Origin: Paucimonas lemoignei
Lineage (GTDB): Bacteria; Pseudomonadota; Gammaproteobacteria; Pseudomonadales; Pseudomonadaceae
DNA: 64,000 nucleotides
Assembly: GCA_900475325.1 (NCBI GenBank)
Contig: LS483371.1
Coordinates: 5,238,001-5,302,000, forward strand
Direction: 5' to 3'
The notes under the pieces are model-generated. The model searched no databases. It was not told the origin of the DNA and saw nothing but the letters and a program-made list of their open reading frames with translations. Below, piece by piece: positions 1-9,262 of this stretch (positions are counted from its first letter, which is position 1; each line of letters starts with the position of its first letter). The translations under genes and the position numbers were made by a program.

Positions 1-752
1 TAATCCACCGACTCATCGACGCACTTCGAGAACTCTTCAGCCGGTACGTGCAGGAACGTGCGGTCAGCTTCAGCACCGGCCAGCGCGGCGCGGCAGGCAG
101 CCAGCATTTCTGGACGATGTTCGTTCAGCTCATTGAGGAACACCGAGGCGCGGAACATGAACATGCCGCTGTTCCACAGGTACACGCCTGAGGCGAGGTA
201 CTCGTCGGCCATTTCCGGCGAAGGCTTCTCTTTAAAGGCGGAAATCGCAAAGCCGCCCTGCTCGATGGCAGCGCCGCACTGGATGTAACCAAAACCGGTT
301 TCGGCGTGGGTTGGCGTGATGCCAAACGTTACCAGCCGCCCGGCTTCGGCGTGGGCTTGCGCCACTTGCACGGCGGCGCGGAAGGCTTGTTCGTCATGGA
401 TGTGGTGATCGGCGGCCAGCACCAGCAGGATCGGATCGCTGCCATCGGCGCTCGCTTCAAGTGCCGCCAGAGCAATGGCAGGCGCAGTATTGCGCGCCAG
501 CGGCTCAAGGATGATGCGACGGCTGCCCATCTTCGCGACACGCAGTTGCTCGGCAACGATAAAACGATGATTTTCGTTACTGACCACCACCGCAGCCGAG
601 TGCTCAAGGCCTTGCAGCCGAGCCAGCGTGCGCTGAAACATCGTGCCCTGATCCTGGCCATCCAGGGCCAGAAATTGCTTGGGAAAGCTCTGGCGCGAAA
701 GCGGCCACAGACGCGAACCATTACCGCCAGCCAGGATTACCGGGGTGAACAT
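1..752 (-). CDS. wbpW: Mannose-1-phosphate guanylyltransferase (WbpW/AlgA-like), C-terminus beyond window
   Basis: This enzyme makes GDP-mannose from mannose-1-phosphate and GTP in the cytoplasm. GDP-mannose is the precursor of GDP-D-rhamnose through the gmd and rmd products encoded further right. About 250 residues are visible. They open with the nucleotidyltransferase signature GGNGSRLWPLS near residue 9, followed by the FPKQF lysine motif. The ATG at 752 has GGAG about five bases upstream. The family is about 480 residues and usually carries a C-terminal phosphomannose isomerase domain, which would lie left of position 1. The gene is divergent from the RTX gene pair. The symbol rests on the D-rhamnan context; algA or another family member remains possible. 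Confidence 0.85.
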   Translation of the reverse strand, partial: MFTPVILAGGNGSRLWPLSRQSFPKQFLALDGQDQGTMFQRTLARLQGLEHSAAVVVSNENHRFIVAEQLRVAKMGSRRIILEPLARNTAPAIALAALEASADGSDPILLVLAADHHIHDEQAFRAAVQVAQAHAEAGRLVTFGITPTHAETGFGYIQCGAAIEQGGFAISAFKEKPSPEMADEYLASGVYLWNSGMFMFRASVFLNELNEHRPEMLAACRAALAGAEADRTFLHVPAEEFSKCVDESVD

Positions 753-1021
753 AGCAACTCCATTCTTGTACTACGTGCGTGTAGTGAGGGGCGCATTATC
801 CGGGGGCTGGAGGGGGGATGCAACACAGATAACTGACGCAAACAGGCGCCTGAAGCCAAAAAAGATGGGAACCATTCTTCATTGAGCGAGTCAGAGCGCC
901 TAAGAATTTCAATTTGTATCAGTTTTGAAACAGTTTGCTTGTTTGGCTCACGCATCGAGTCAGCGGACCTGAAGTCTGCCACCCACAAGTTATGAGTCGA
1001 TGCCCGAATTCAGGATGATCT
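753..1021. promoter_or_regulatory. Divergent intergenic region
   Basis: These 269 bases separate the GDP-mannose enzyme gene (leftward) from the first RTX/DUF4214 gene (rightward). Both genes should have promoters here. The stretch around 905-955 is noticeably more AT-rich than the flanking genes. I could not pick a confident -35/-10 pair. AGGA precedes the rightward ATG by six bases. Confidence 0.4.
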
Positions 1022-1936
1022 ATGGCGACCCTCAAACTGCACCAACCGATCAACATGAACACGCTGGAGGCATGGGACGGTGACTTCACCGTCGTGGCGT
1101 CCGACCGAATCAGCGTCACAGACGGCTTTAGAACCCAGGATTACTTCGGCAACTTCCAGTTTGCCAACGACGAAGTATCCGGCGGCACGCTGACCTCTAC
1201 AGTCGCCTATCAGAATGGCCTGTACTACGAACTCACCGACCTGAATGCCGACGCCGCAACTGTGGCTGAATACATTGGTGGGTTTGATTTCACGGGTGCG
1301 CTGAACGAAGTCCTCAAGGGCGATGACACGATCATCGGCTCGGCCGGAAACGACGTGATCAGAGGCGGCGCCGGTAACGACACCATCACCGGTGGTGCCG
1401 GAGTCGATACGGTTCAATACGGCAACAAGAGCGGCCTGATCGTGACCCATACCGCCGACGCCAATGGCCCGGCATTCGCGGTCACCGTTGACGGCAAGAT
1501 CGACGTGGTATCCGGCGTCGAGCGTCTCGCGTTCAACGACGGCTCAACCCTCGCACTGGACGTGGGCGTTGGTGAAAACGCCGGTTCCGCGTATCGCCTG
1601 TATCAGGCTGCGTTTGATCGCACCCCCGACAAGGCTGGCCTGAATTACTGGACCAACGATCTGGATAAAGGCGCCAGTATTCAGCAAGTCGCTAAAGGTT
1701 TCGTCGACAGCGCCGAATTCAAGACGCTGAACCCGTCCAATGATCAGAATTCGATCATCAACAACTATTACCTGCACGTGCTGCACCGCGATGCGGATGC
1801 GGCAGGCTTCAAATATTGGCAAGACGCACTGGCTAACGGCATGACCCCCAGCGAAATGCTCGTTTCGTTCTCTGAGAGCCAGGAAAACATTAATAACACC
1901 GCCGCTGTACTCGATAACGGGGTGTGGCTGGTCTGA
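1022..1936 (+). CDS. RTX/DUF4214 secreted surface protein, copy 1
   Basis: This is a 304-residue protein with no N-terminal signal peptide, as expected for a type I secretion substrate. Residues about 100-130 hold glycine/aspartate-rich RTX calcium-binding nonapeptides (GGAGNDTITGGAG). Residues about 185-295 hold two DUF4214 units, each with an R-x-x-D-x-x-G-x-x-Y-W core. The protein ends in NGVWLV, the same tail as the next gene, which may be the secretion signal. It is a tandem paralogue of the 1993 gene, 56 bases downstream and probably in the same transcript. The likely exporter is the type I system at 31980-36464. No enzymatic role is evident; surface display is inferred. Confidence 0.8.
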   Translation: MATLKLHQPINMNTLEAWDGDFTVVASDRISVTDGFRTQDYFGNFQFANDEVSGGTLTSTVAYQNGLYYELTDLNADAATVAEYIGGFDFTGALNEVLKGDDTIIGSAGNDVIRGGAGNDTITGGAGVDTVQYGNKSGLIVTHTADANGPAFAVTVDGKIDVVSGVERLAFNDGSTLALDVGVGENAGSAYRLYQAAFDRTPDKAGLNYWTNDLDKGASIQQVAKGFVDSAEFKTLNPSNDQNSIINNYYLHVLHRDADAAGFKYWQDALANGMTPSEMLVSFSESQENINNTAAVLDNGVWLV

Positions 1937-1992
1937 TCAGGCCGCAACGTCTTTGCGCCTGATTTATTCACTTAGTATAAGGACGACTTAAA

Positions 1993-2880
1993 ATGGCACG
2001 CATTACCTTCAACCAACCTCTGGACAACTTTGACCTGAACCGCGCAGCCGAGGTAGGCATCAGCGGCAGTGTTGAATCCGTCTCCAGCACCCATATCGTG
2101 TTCACTGACGGCACTTACAAGTCGGATTTGACCGGTATCTTCCCGGCAGGCACAGATAATGGGGTCTTCACCGGTGTTACGTATTCGCTGAATAACACGC
2201 CATACGTGACCATCACCGGGCTCAATGTCAAAGTGTCCGACGCGGCGAACACCACGTCGCTGTACAGCGGCAATGACACCTATATCGGTTCCACTGGCAA
2301 CGACCATTTCTACGCTTGGCCGGGTGATGACAGCTACAGCGGCGGAGCCGGTATTGATACCGTGCACTACGCTGCACTCAAGAGCGATTTCACCGTTTCG
2401 TCCGTAGGCAACGTTGCTACCGTCAAAGGTCTGGGCAAGAGCGATGCTCTGTTCGACGTTGAGCGTATCAACTTCCAGGAAGACGGCTCGACGCTGGCTC
2501 TGGACGTGAATGCGGGCCAGAACGCAGGCTCTGCCTATCGCCTGTATGAAGCTGCACTGGGCCGCACGCCTGATAAAGCTGGCTTGAATTACTGGGTGAA
2601 CGAACTGGACAGCGGCATGAGCATCCAGCAAGTCGCCAGAGGCTTCGTCGACAGCTCCGAGTTCAAGACCCTCAACCCGGGCAATGACGCGCAGTCGATC
2701 ATCAATAATTACTACCTGAACGTCCTGCACCGTGAAGCTGACACTGCCGGTAGCCAATACTGGACCAACGAGTTGGCCAACGGCATGACCGGCAGCGAAA
2801 TGCTGGTGTCGTTCTCCGAAAGCGCCGAGAACATCGCCAACACCTCGGCTGAGCTGAACAATGGGGTTTGGTTGGTTTAA
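1993..2880 (+). CDS. RTX/DUF4214 secreted surface protein, copy 2
   Basis: This 295-residue paralogue of the preceding gene has the same order: a variable beta-rich N-terminal part, a short RTX region (residues about 93-120), then two DUF4214 units and the same NGVWLV tail. The RTX block is more degenerate than in copy 1; only about one clean GGAGxD repeat remains, so calcium binding may be weaker. AAGGA lies about nine bases before the ATG. A strong terminator follows within 40 bases. The C-terminal DUF4214 half is far more conserved between the copies than the N-terminal 90 residues, which suggests that the N-terminus faces selection for variation. Confidence 0.8.
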   Translation: MARITFNQPLDNFDLNRAAEVGISGSVESVSSTHIVFTDGTYKSDLTGIFPAGTDNGVFTGVTYSLNNTPYVTITGLNVKVSDAANTTSLYSGNDTYIGSTGNDHFYAWPGDDSYSGGAGIDTVHYAALKSDFTVSSVGNVATVKGLGKSDALFDVERINFQEDGSTLALDVNAGQNAGSAYRLYEAALGRTPDKAGLNYWVNELDSGMSIQQVARGFVDSSEFKTLNPGNDAQSIINNYYLNVLHREADTAGSQYWTNELANGMTGSEMLVSFSESAENIANTSAELNNGVWLV

Positions 2881-2910
2881 TTACCAAATCGCCAAATCGC
2901 AGAAATAAAA

Positions 2911-2941
2911 AAACCCGTCTTCGCGAGAAGACGGGTTTTTT
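2911..2941 (+). terminator. Rho-independent terminator after the RTX pair
   Basis: A perfect 12-bp stem (AAACCCGTCTTC with its complement), a GCGA loop and a T run follow the second RTX gene. An A run precedes the stem, so it can also act on leftward transcripts from the 846-residue protein gene, whose stop codon lies at 2996. Confidence 0.92.
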
Positions 2942-2995
2942 GTTTAAGGGGGATGAAGCTTTTTGGTATACCTCAGATCCCCCACTTTTTACGAT

Positions 2996-5536
2996 TTAAA
3001 CAGACGGGCTGCTGACGAAGTAGTCAGCTACGTTGAGGGAGCCAGCTCCACTCGGAAGAGTGACGCCAACCAATTTGATGACGACATCATCAGTCGCACT
3101 GAATGCATCATTGTTGTCGTTGGCAAACAGATAAGTACCCGCATTCACATTCCCTGCGGCGATGGTCACCAAGCCTGCGTTACCTGCAGTGATTCCGCTG
3201 AAAGCAGTTGTCAACTGAGTAACGAGGTCCGTGCCGGTTGTTACATCAGCAACGTGCGTGAGAGCCGAAGGAGATGTGACGGGACCGCCAAATGTGAACA
3301 ACTCGACTTTGTCCGTCCCCGGGGTGAAGCCGGTCAAAACATCCAGAGTCCCGACCGCCGAAAGCGAGTCAGCAGCAACCAGATTAACTTTGGTATGCGC
3401 GACCGAAGCGGTTTGATTGTCAGTACCAACGACTGCAACCTGATTGACTGTTGTGTGTGCCAGATTAACGGCCTGCGTGTTATCCCCGACCACTTCCGGC
3501 GCGTTCTGCGTTGTGTGTGCGAGGTTAACGACCTGAGTGTCAGCACCGGCGGGAACTGCAACCTTATTGGGCGTTGTGATCTCGACAGTTGTCTCTAGAC
3601 GGCTGTCAGTAGCAACGGCAGTGAATGGGTTTCCTGCGGTCAGTGCCGTGAGAGTTACATTGGTCGCATCGACAACATCCGCTTCTACCGTTAAACCACC
3701 AGCGGCATTTATGAGAGCTACAAGATCTGCAGACACGGTTGTTGGGTCGGAAACGGTGAACACGATGTCGTTCGACGCCACGCCAGTGACAGTAATGGTG
3801 TCGCCGATGTCATAAACGCTAGCAATCTTAACCGTATCAACCTGTTTGACCGCGTCTACTGCTGGTTTGTTGGTCGAGCTAGCGATTGCGGTGAACCCAG
3901 TCCCAGCAGCGTTTGCAGTCAGGGCCAACTTCGAGTCAACGACGCTGGCCACTACTTTCGCGCCCGTTGCGTTGTTCACAGCAGTAGCGACATCTGCAGC
4001 CACAGTGGATACATTAGTCACCGTGAACACGACGTCAGCGGTGGCAACACCTGCGATCGTCACGATGTCCCCTACCTCGTACGCAGTGAACGTGAGCGTG
4101 TCGACTTGCTTAACGGCATCAACCGTAGCTTTGTTGGTCGAGCTAGCAACTGCGGTGAACCCAGTCCCTGCAGTATTTGCCGTCAGGGTTAAGTTCGAGT
4201 CAACGACACTGGCTACTACTTTCGCGCCGGGCGCGTTGTTCACAGCGGTAGCGACATCTGCAGCAACTGTGGATGCATTAGTTACAGTGAATACGACGTC
4301 AGCGGTAGCAACACCAGCGATAGTCAATATGTCGCCCACTTCAAACGCAGTGAAGGTGATCGTGTCGACCTGCTTAACGGCATCAACCGCAGCTTTGTTG
4401 GTCGAGCTAGCAACTGCGATGAACCCAGTGCCAGCAGTGTTTGCAGTCAGGGTCAACTTCGAGTCAACGACGCTGGCTACTACTTTCGCGCCCGCTGCGT
4501 TGTTCACAGCAGTAGCGACATCTGCAGCCACAGTAGATACGTTAGTCACAGTGAACACGACGTCAGCGGTGGCAACACCTGCGAGAGTTACTATGTCCCC
4601 TACTTCGTACGCAGTGAACGTGATCGTATCGACCTGTTTGACAGCCTCCCCCCCAAACTTGGTAACGAAGGTATCCACACCACTGGTCAAGCTGAAATCA
4701 TTTTTAGCATCTGTTGCTGTGAATGTCGTAGCACCCGGCGCAGGCGTACCACCCCCAGTACCCGGCGTAGCCACAACAACAGCCGCTTCACCCTGCGCAG
4801 CCGGGTTATCCAGCGCAGCCGAGTTGGTAGCAGCCGAGGTAATCAGCGTGTTGGCGTTGCTCAGCAAGGTGGTGATGTTGGTGCCACTGGTGATACCGGC
4901 GGCCAGTGTCTGCAGGTAGGTCGTGGCGTCAGCCAGTTCGCCTGGAGCAGCGGTGATCAGGTTGGCGAAGTTGGTCAGCAGCTGGTCGGTGGCGGCCAGG
5001 ATCGCCGGGGTCTGTGCGGCGGCGGTGGTCGGGATCAGGGCGATCACGGCCAGGGTGCTGTTCAGGGTCGACGCGTCAGCAGTGACGGTGGTCAGCACTT
5101 TGGCGGCCAGGGCGGTGTCGTTCACACCCTGCTCGGCGAATGCAACGCCAACGGTCGCCTTGTTGGAAATCAGAGTTGCGTCGAGCACGCCCTGGGCCGA
5201 GGTGTTGGCCTTGGCGCCGTTGATGATCGAGAGCGCGAACGAGTCACGGGTCACGGCGCCGCTTGCCAGCTGGTCGAGCCAGTACTGAGCACCGTCGGCA
5301 TCTGCAGTACGGCTGAGCACGTTGGTGTAGATCTTGGCTACGAACTGAGCATCGGTCAGTGTCGTCGGGAAGTTGGTCTGGCCTTCGGTTTGCTCGGTCA
5401 GCCAGTTTTCAGCGATTTGGGTCAGGCTCAATTGGCCGGTATCGATGCTGTCAACCCAGTACGCCAGACCGTCAGCATCCGGTGCGCGGTTGAAAAACGT
5501 CGTATACAGCTCAGCCAGATCAGATTGCGTGCTCAT
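2996..5536 (-). CDS. Large repetitive DUF4214 surface (S-layer-like) protein
   Basis: This is an 846-residue, Ala/Thr/Val-rich, Cys-poor protein without a Sec signal. Residues about 7-110 form two DUF4214 units. An Ala-rich helical part runs to about 255, followed by a Gly/Pro-rich linker. Three near-identical 88-residue repeats (about 298-561) and a diverged fourth follow. After them come three short repeats with a (N/S)(L/V)AHT core, then a C-terminal beta domain resembling the tails of type I secreted surface proteins. AAGGAG sits six bases before the ATG, a strong site that fits high expression. Convergent with the RTX pair. Probably secreted by the type I system in this window; the function is inferred from composition and context. 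Confidence 0.75.
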   Translation of the reverse strand: MSTQSDLAELYTTFFNRAPDADGLAYWVDSIDTGQLSLTQIAENWLTEQTEGQTNFPTTLTDAQFVAKIYTNVLSRTADADGAQYWLDQLASGAVTRDSFALSIINGAKANTSAQGVLDATLISNKATVGVAFAEQGVNDTALAAKVLTTVTADASTLNSTLAVIALIPTTAAAQTPAILAATDQLLTNFANLITAAPGELADATTYLQTLAAGITSGTNITTLLSNANTLITSAATNSAALDNPAAQGEAAVVVATPGTGGGTPAPGATTFTATDAKNDFSLTSGVDTFVTKFGGEAVKQVDTITFTAYEVGDIVTLAGVATADVVFTVTNVSTVAADVATAVNNAAGAKVVASVVDSKLTLTANTAGTGFIAVASSTNKAAVDAVKQVDTITFTAFEVGDILTIAGVATADVVFTVTNASTVAADVATAVNNAPGAKVVASVVDSNLTLTANTAGTGFTAVASSTNKATVDAVKQVDTLTFTAYEVGDIVTIAGVATADVVFTVTNVSTVAADVATAVNNATGAKVVASVVDSKLALTANAAGTGFTAIASSTNKPAVDAVKQVDTVKIASVYDIGDTITVTGVASNDIVFTVSDPTTVSADLVALINAAGGLTVEADVVDATNVTLTALTAGNPFTAVATDSRLETTVEITTPNKVAVPAGADTQVVNLAHTTQNAPEVVGDNTQAVNLAHTTVNQVAVVGTDNQTASVAHTKVNLVAADSLSAVGTLDVLTGFTPGTDKVELFTFGGPVTSPSALTHVADVTTGTDLVTQLTTAFSGITAGNAGLVTIAAGNVNAGTYLFANDNNDAFSATDDVVIKLVGVTLPSGAGSLNVADYFVSSPSV
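3854..4645 (-). repeat. Three tandem 264-bp coding repeats
   Basis: Three in-frame 264-bp units (4645-4382, 4381-4118, 4117-3854) encode 88-residue repeats beginning AVKQVDT. They differ at only a few positions each. A fourth unit (about 3853-3590) is clearly related but diverged. Near-identity at the DNA level implies recent duplication or conversion, so copy number could vary between strains. Confidence 0.9.
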
Positions 5537-6194
5537 GTACTACTCCTTGTGGGAACTGCGCATTTGTAAAGCCTAGGGATTTCTTACAGGTAATATATTT
5601 CAGATCCACGACAGCGGGCGTTTACGGAGCACGACGCTCCGCGCCCATATCTTTAAACGGATAGACGGTAGAGTTATTTGCAAATAAAAATAGAAATGCT
5701 CAACGCTTGAAACAGGCTACATATCGAAAGTATTAATCGGAGGCATTAACCGGCCTATGCACCGATGACTGCGCTTGAAAAATTTATAGTTGTGCGTAAA
5801 GCATTCCGAAATATCAATGACCACAAGCTAGCAAGTGGCCACACCTTTGTCTATAGAGGTTTTTAGAATGAAATGATCTAGGCCAAGCACTCACTGCGCG
5901 GGGACGTTGTAGCTGAGCCAAGCCCCACCACCATGGGCGTTCGGGAGCCATGGCACGACAGAAGGTGCGAATAGATCGCTGAGCTTTCAGGTGCCGGATG
6001 GGCCGGGCAGGCTAGCGTGGCGCGCACGGGAGGACGGACTGATGGCGCCATCGCCGCCTTTATCTACAAGGCCTGTAGCTGCACCGCCAGGTGTAAAGCC
6101 CGTGTGTCATTGGAGGTGCTTTCTGATAACATCGCCGCCCTCGAGTCGGCGGACGCCGGTTAAAAATTACAATCAACGGGTTCAGGACGCAGAG
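5537..6194. promoter_or_regulatory. AT-rich divergent intergenic region
   Basis: This 658-base gap lies between the 846-residue surface protein gene (leftward) and the gtrB-like gene (rightward). The part at 5650-5880 is clearly AT-rich relative to the rest of the window. A hairpin built on CGGAGC/GCTCCG (5625-5641), with outer GGGCG/CGCCC pairing, lies about 90 bases upstream of the surface protein ATG. I see no convincing gene. The rightward reading frame is open from 5991, but that extension has no family-like sequence. Confidence 0.4.
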
Positions 6195-7181
6195 ATGTCA
6201 GGTAAGGAAATCGCAGTTGTTATTCCCTGCTATAAAGTAAGGCAGCATATCCTCGGGGTCATCAAGAGTATCGGCCCGGAAGTAAGCAGCATCTTTGTGG
6301 TCGACGACTGCTGTCCGGAAGCCTCCGGCGATTACGTCAGAGAACACTGTATCGACAGTCGAGTCGTTATCCTGCGCCATGCCGAGAACCAGGGAGTGGG
6401 CGGCGCGGTGATGACGGGTTACAAGGCCGCCATCGATGCCAACCTTGATGTAATCGTCAAAATCGACGGCGACGGTCAGATGGATCCGGGGTTGTTACTC
6501 AACTTTGTCGAGCCCATTTTGAACGGCGAAGCGGATTACACTAAAGGTAACCGCTTTTATGACCTTGAAAAAATAACAGCCATGCCTAAGATGCGTTTGT
6601 TCGGCAATGCTGCGCTCTCTTTCCTGACCAAGCTTTCATCCGGATACTGGACACTTTTCGATCCAACCAATGGTTATACGGCCATTCACCGTGATGTCGC
6701 CCGTCATCTGCCGTTCCACAAGATAAGCCGCCGCTATTTCTTCGAGACCGATATATTGTTCCGGCTTAATACGCTGCGCGCAGTGGCCGTGGATATCCCA
6801 ATGGATGCCAAGTACGGCGACGAAGTCAGCAACTTGAAGATTTCTAAAATCATCGGAGAGTTTGCGGCCAAACACATGCGCAACTTCGCCAAACGTATCT
6901 TCTACAACTACTACTTGCGTGACATGTCGCTGGCGTCAATCGAGATGCCTGTCGGCGTCCTGATGATGGTATTCGGCACCCTGTATGGCGGATATCACTG
7001 GCTGGGAGCAGCGTACTCGGGCAACTACGCGCCAGTGGGCACGGTCATGCTATCGGCGCTGCCGATCATCATTGGCTTGCAGCTTGTGCTCGCGTTCCTG
7101 GCCTATGACATCAATTCGGCGCCCGACCAGGTCATCCACCGTAAATACAGAAAACGTCACTCACAGCCTCAGGAATTCTGA
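6195..7181 (+). CDS. GtrB-like polyprenyl-phosphate glycosyltransferase (GT2)
   Basis: This 328-residue family 2 glycosyltransferase probably transfers a sugar from its nucleotide donor onto undecaprenyl phosphate at the inner face of the membrane. The sequence shows the VIPCYK start, VVDD, and the catalytic DGDGQMD motif, with two transmembrane helices near the C-terminus (about 255-310). The frame is open from 5991, but ATG 6195 begins the conserved domain and gives the usual length. The stop codon overlaps the next ATG by one base (TGATG), so translation is probably coupled. With its two neighbours it forms a three-gene cassette like those that modify O-antigen in the periplasm. Confidence 0.85.
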   Translation: MSGKEIAVVIPCYKVRQHILGVIKSIGPEVSSIFVVDDCCPEASGDYVREHCIDSRVVILRHAENQGVGGAVMTGYKAAIDANLDVIVKIDGDGQMDPGLLLNFVEPILNGEADYTKGNRFYDLEKITAMPKMRLFGNAALSFLTKLSSGYWTLFDPTNGYTAIHRDVARHLPFHKISRRYFFETDILFRLNTLRAVAVDIPMDAKYGDEVSNLKISKIIGEFAAKHMRNFAKRIFYNYYLRDMSLASIEMPVGVLMMVFGTLYGGYHWLGAAYSGNYAPVGTVMLSALPIIIGLQLVLAFLAYDINSAPDQVIHRKYRKRHSQPQEF

Positions 7182-7534
7182 TGTCCATTTCTCAAGTAGT
7201 GTTCATTTCGCTGACGGTGATCGCATTGGCCACCGGCCAGATCCTGTTCAAACTTGCGTCGAGCAGTGTCGAGTTCTCCATGGCCGGGCTGATGAATGCC
7301 ATGGTCAACGTCAAGCTGATCGTCGCCTTGGTAGTTTATGCCGGTGCCACCGTCTTGTGGCTGTTCGCTCTGAAGACCACGCCTCTGAGTATTGCCTATC
7401 CGTTTACTGCGATGGCTTTCTTCATCGTACCGGTGCTGGCTCACTTCTTTCTGAACGAGACGCTTAGCTGGAACACTTTTGCCGGTGCGGCCCTGATTGC
7501 AGCGGGCGTATGGGTTTCGGTCTATCAGCATTAA
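7181..7534 (+). CDS. Small multidrug-resistance/EamA-type membrane protein, putative lipid-linked sugar flippase
   Basis: This is a 117-residue protein with four predicted transmembrane helices and the SMR/EamA-like N-terminal feature (TGQILFKLAS near residue 14). It resembles the ArnE/ArnF class of small transporters that flip undecaprenyl-phosphate-linked sugars. It starts inside the stop codon of the gtrB-like gene and precedes a membrane glycosyltransferase. It therefore occupies the position filled by GtrA in classical cassettes. The flippase role is inferred from position. Confidence 0.75.
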   Translation: MSISQVVFISLTVIALATGQILFKLASSSVEFSMAGLMNAMVNVKLIVALVVYAGATVLWLFALKTTPLSIAYPFTAMAFFIVPVLAHFFLNETLSWNTFAGAALIAAGVWVSVYQH

Positions 7535-7600
7535 CACCTGAGCTGAATTCAAACGGACAGGAGCGCTCTCGTAACGCCCTGCGAACACGGATTTTCTGTC

Positions 7601-9262
7601 ATGCACATATCGACTTCTGAACAACACCAAAAAATCAGTGGCTATGCGCTACTCGTCATCATGCTCTTTGTCTTTTTCGCTTTACTGCTAAAAAACACCG
7701 GGCTGTTTCCATTCATTTTTGGCGACGAGTATACGTATAGCCTGTACTCGCGCCTGCAACCGTTATCCGAGTCGTCAATCCCGGGCTACATCTATCAAGC
7801 CATCTACCGCCTGACCAACCATTGCGCCGCTGACTTCCTGGGTTGCGCAAGAATTTTCAACGCATTTTTCTTCGTCTGTGCAGCCCCGTTTATCTATCAC
7901 GTGTCGCGCCGCGTGATGAGGGAGTTACCCGCCCTCGTCATTACGCTTTGCGCCCTGCTCGCGCCAATCAATACCTACACCGCACACTACATGCCCGAAG
8001 CGTTTTACTTTTTCGGCTTTTGGGCTTTTGTCTGGGCGATGACCCGAGCCAGGATCGACACCCCACGGGATTGGGTCATCGCAGGTTTCATTCTGGGCTG
8101 TACAGCACTCATCAAGCCTCATTCGATGCTGTTCGTTCCCGCCGCGGTCCTCTACATCGGCTATGTTTCATTGGCTGCGGAGCAAGGCAAGGCCATGCTG
8201 GCAGTGCGCAACATTGGCCTGTTCCTGCTCGCGGCCATCGCGGCCAAGTTCATGATCAGCTTCATACTGGCGGGCTCTGCGGGGCTTACGCTTTTCGGGC
8301 CGTCGTATAGCAAGATCGCATCCGAGGCGAGCGGCCTGGATCGGCTGATCCTGTTAACGCGGCTCGCGCTGGAAAGTATCAAAGGTCATCTGCTGGGACT
8401 GTGCATGACGATGGGCCTGGCAACCGCGGTGACGCTACATGCCGGACTCAAACCCCTCCTCGCCCGCCACACCCCGGATGAAACGCAGAAAATTGCCGTG
8501 TTCGCCCTGCTGCTGATCGCCAACCTTGTGGCCGTTGTCGCACTGTTTACGGCGTCGGTGGTGAGCGTCAACGCTCATGAGTCGGTCACTCGATTGCACG
8601 TGCGCTACTACGATTTCGCCTTCCCGCTGCTGTGGATCGTGGTGGCCTCGCTGTTGAGCAAAGTGGACACGCCCCAGCCACGTCGCTGGCGCATCATGCT
8701 GGCGACGCTGATCGGACTGGCGATGATCTACGGTGTCATCACCCACCTGGCACCGTTCGAGCCAAGCATCACTGACAGCCCTGAACTGCGCGGCATGCTG
8801 GCTAACTCCACGTCTCTCTATCTCATGGGAACGCTGGGTCTGATGGCCCTCGCTGCCTGGGCCTATCGCCCGCGCTTGGGCGCGAAGGTCGCGATCTATC
8901 TGGTACTGCCCATTACCGTGGTGCTTTCCAGCTATTGGGCCACCAAAGATCAAAGAGCGTATCTGCTGCCTAGCGTGGCTGACCGTGCAGGCGAGTTCAC
9001 TCGTCAGTACCTCAGTCAGGAGGAGCGTGCGCAAACAGTGATCGCAGGTTCGGACCTTGGCACGCTGATGAAAGCGGCCTTCCATATTGATATCCCTGCG
9101 CTTTGGCCTTTCATCGTGACACCGAGCACCAGCTACGATTTCCAAGGGATTGCACCGGAGAAACAGTGGCTGCTGTCCATCGGCAATTACGCACCACCCG
9201 CTGAAGGCCGCGTCCAGATACGGATGCCTGGGTTCACGCTGACGAAGATTCATTTGCCATAA
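7601..9262 (+). CDS. Polytopic membrane glycosyltransferase (GT-C fold)
   Basis: This 553-residue protein has about 10-12 hydrophobic segments and a soluble C-terminal tail of roughly 100 residues. Soon after the first helix comes FGDEYTYS, an acidic pair in the first periplasmic loop as in GT-C enzymes that use polyprenyl-phosphate sugars. It is probably the third member of the cassette, adding the flipped sugar to O-polysaccharide or to a surface protein in the periplasm. It follows the SMR gene by 66 bases. No strong ribosome site precedes ATG 7601, so the start is not certain. The acceptor cannot be read from the sequence. Confidence 0.7.
   Translation: MHISTSEQHQKISGYALLVIMLFVFFALLLKNTGLFPFIFGDEYTYSLYSRLQPLSESSIPGYIYQAIYRLTNHCAADFLGCARIFNAFFFVCAAPFIYHVSRRVMRELPALVITLCALLAPINTYTAHYMPEAFYFFGFWAFVWAMTRARIDTPRDWVIAGFILGCTALIKPHSMLFVPAAVLYIGYVSLAAEQGKAMLAVRNIGLFLLAAIAAKFMISFILAGSAGLTLFGPSYSKIASEASGLDRLILLTRLALESIKGHLLGLCMTMGLATAVTLHAGLKPLLARHTPDETQKIAVFALLLIANLVAVVALFTASVVSVNAHESVTRLHVRYYDFAFPLLWIVVASLLSKVDTPQPRRWRIMLATLIGLAMIYGVITHLAPFEPSITDSPELRGMLANSTSLYLMGTLGLMALAAWAYRPRLGAKVAIYLVLPITVVLSSYWATKDQRAYLLPSVADRAGEFTRQYLSQEERAQTVIAGSDLGTLMKAAFHIDIPALWPFIVTPSTSYDFQGIAPEKQWLLSIGNYAPPAEGRVQIRMPGFTLTKIHLP

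Noticed and set aside
3846..4919. 357-codon open frame opposite the 846-residue surface protein gene
   Set aside because: It mirrors the 264-bp repeats and low-complexity Ala/Thr/Val coding on the other strand; no start context or known domain.
5991..6194. 68-residue N-terminal extension of the GtrB-like protein
   Set aside because: The extension is Pro/Arg-rich with no similarity to GT2 proteins, and ATG 6195 gives a standard-length enzyme.
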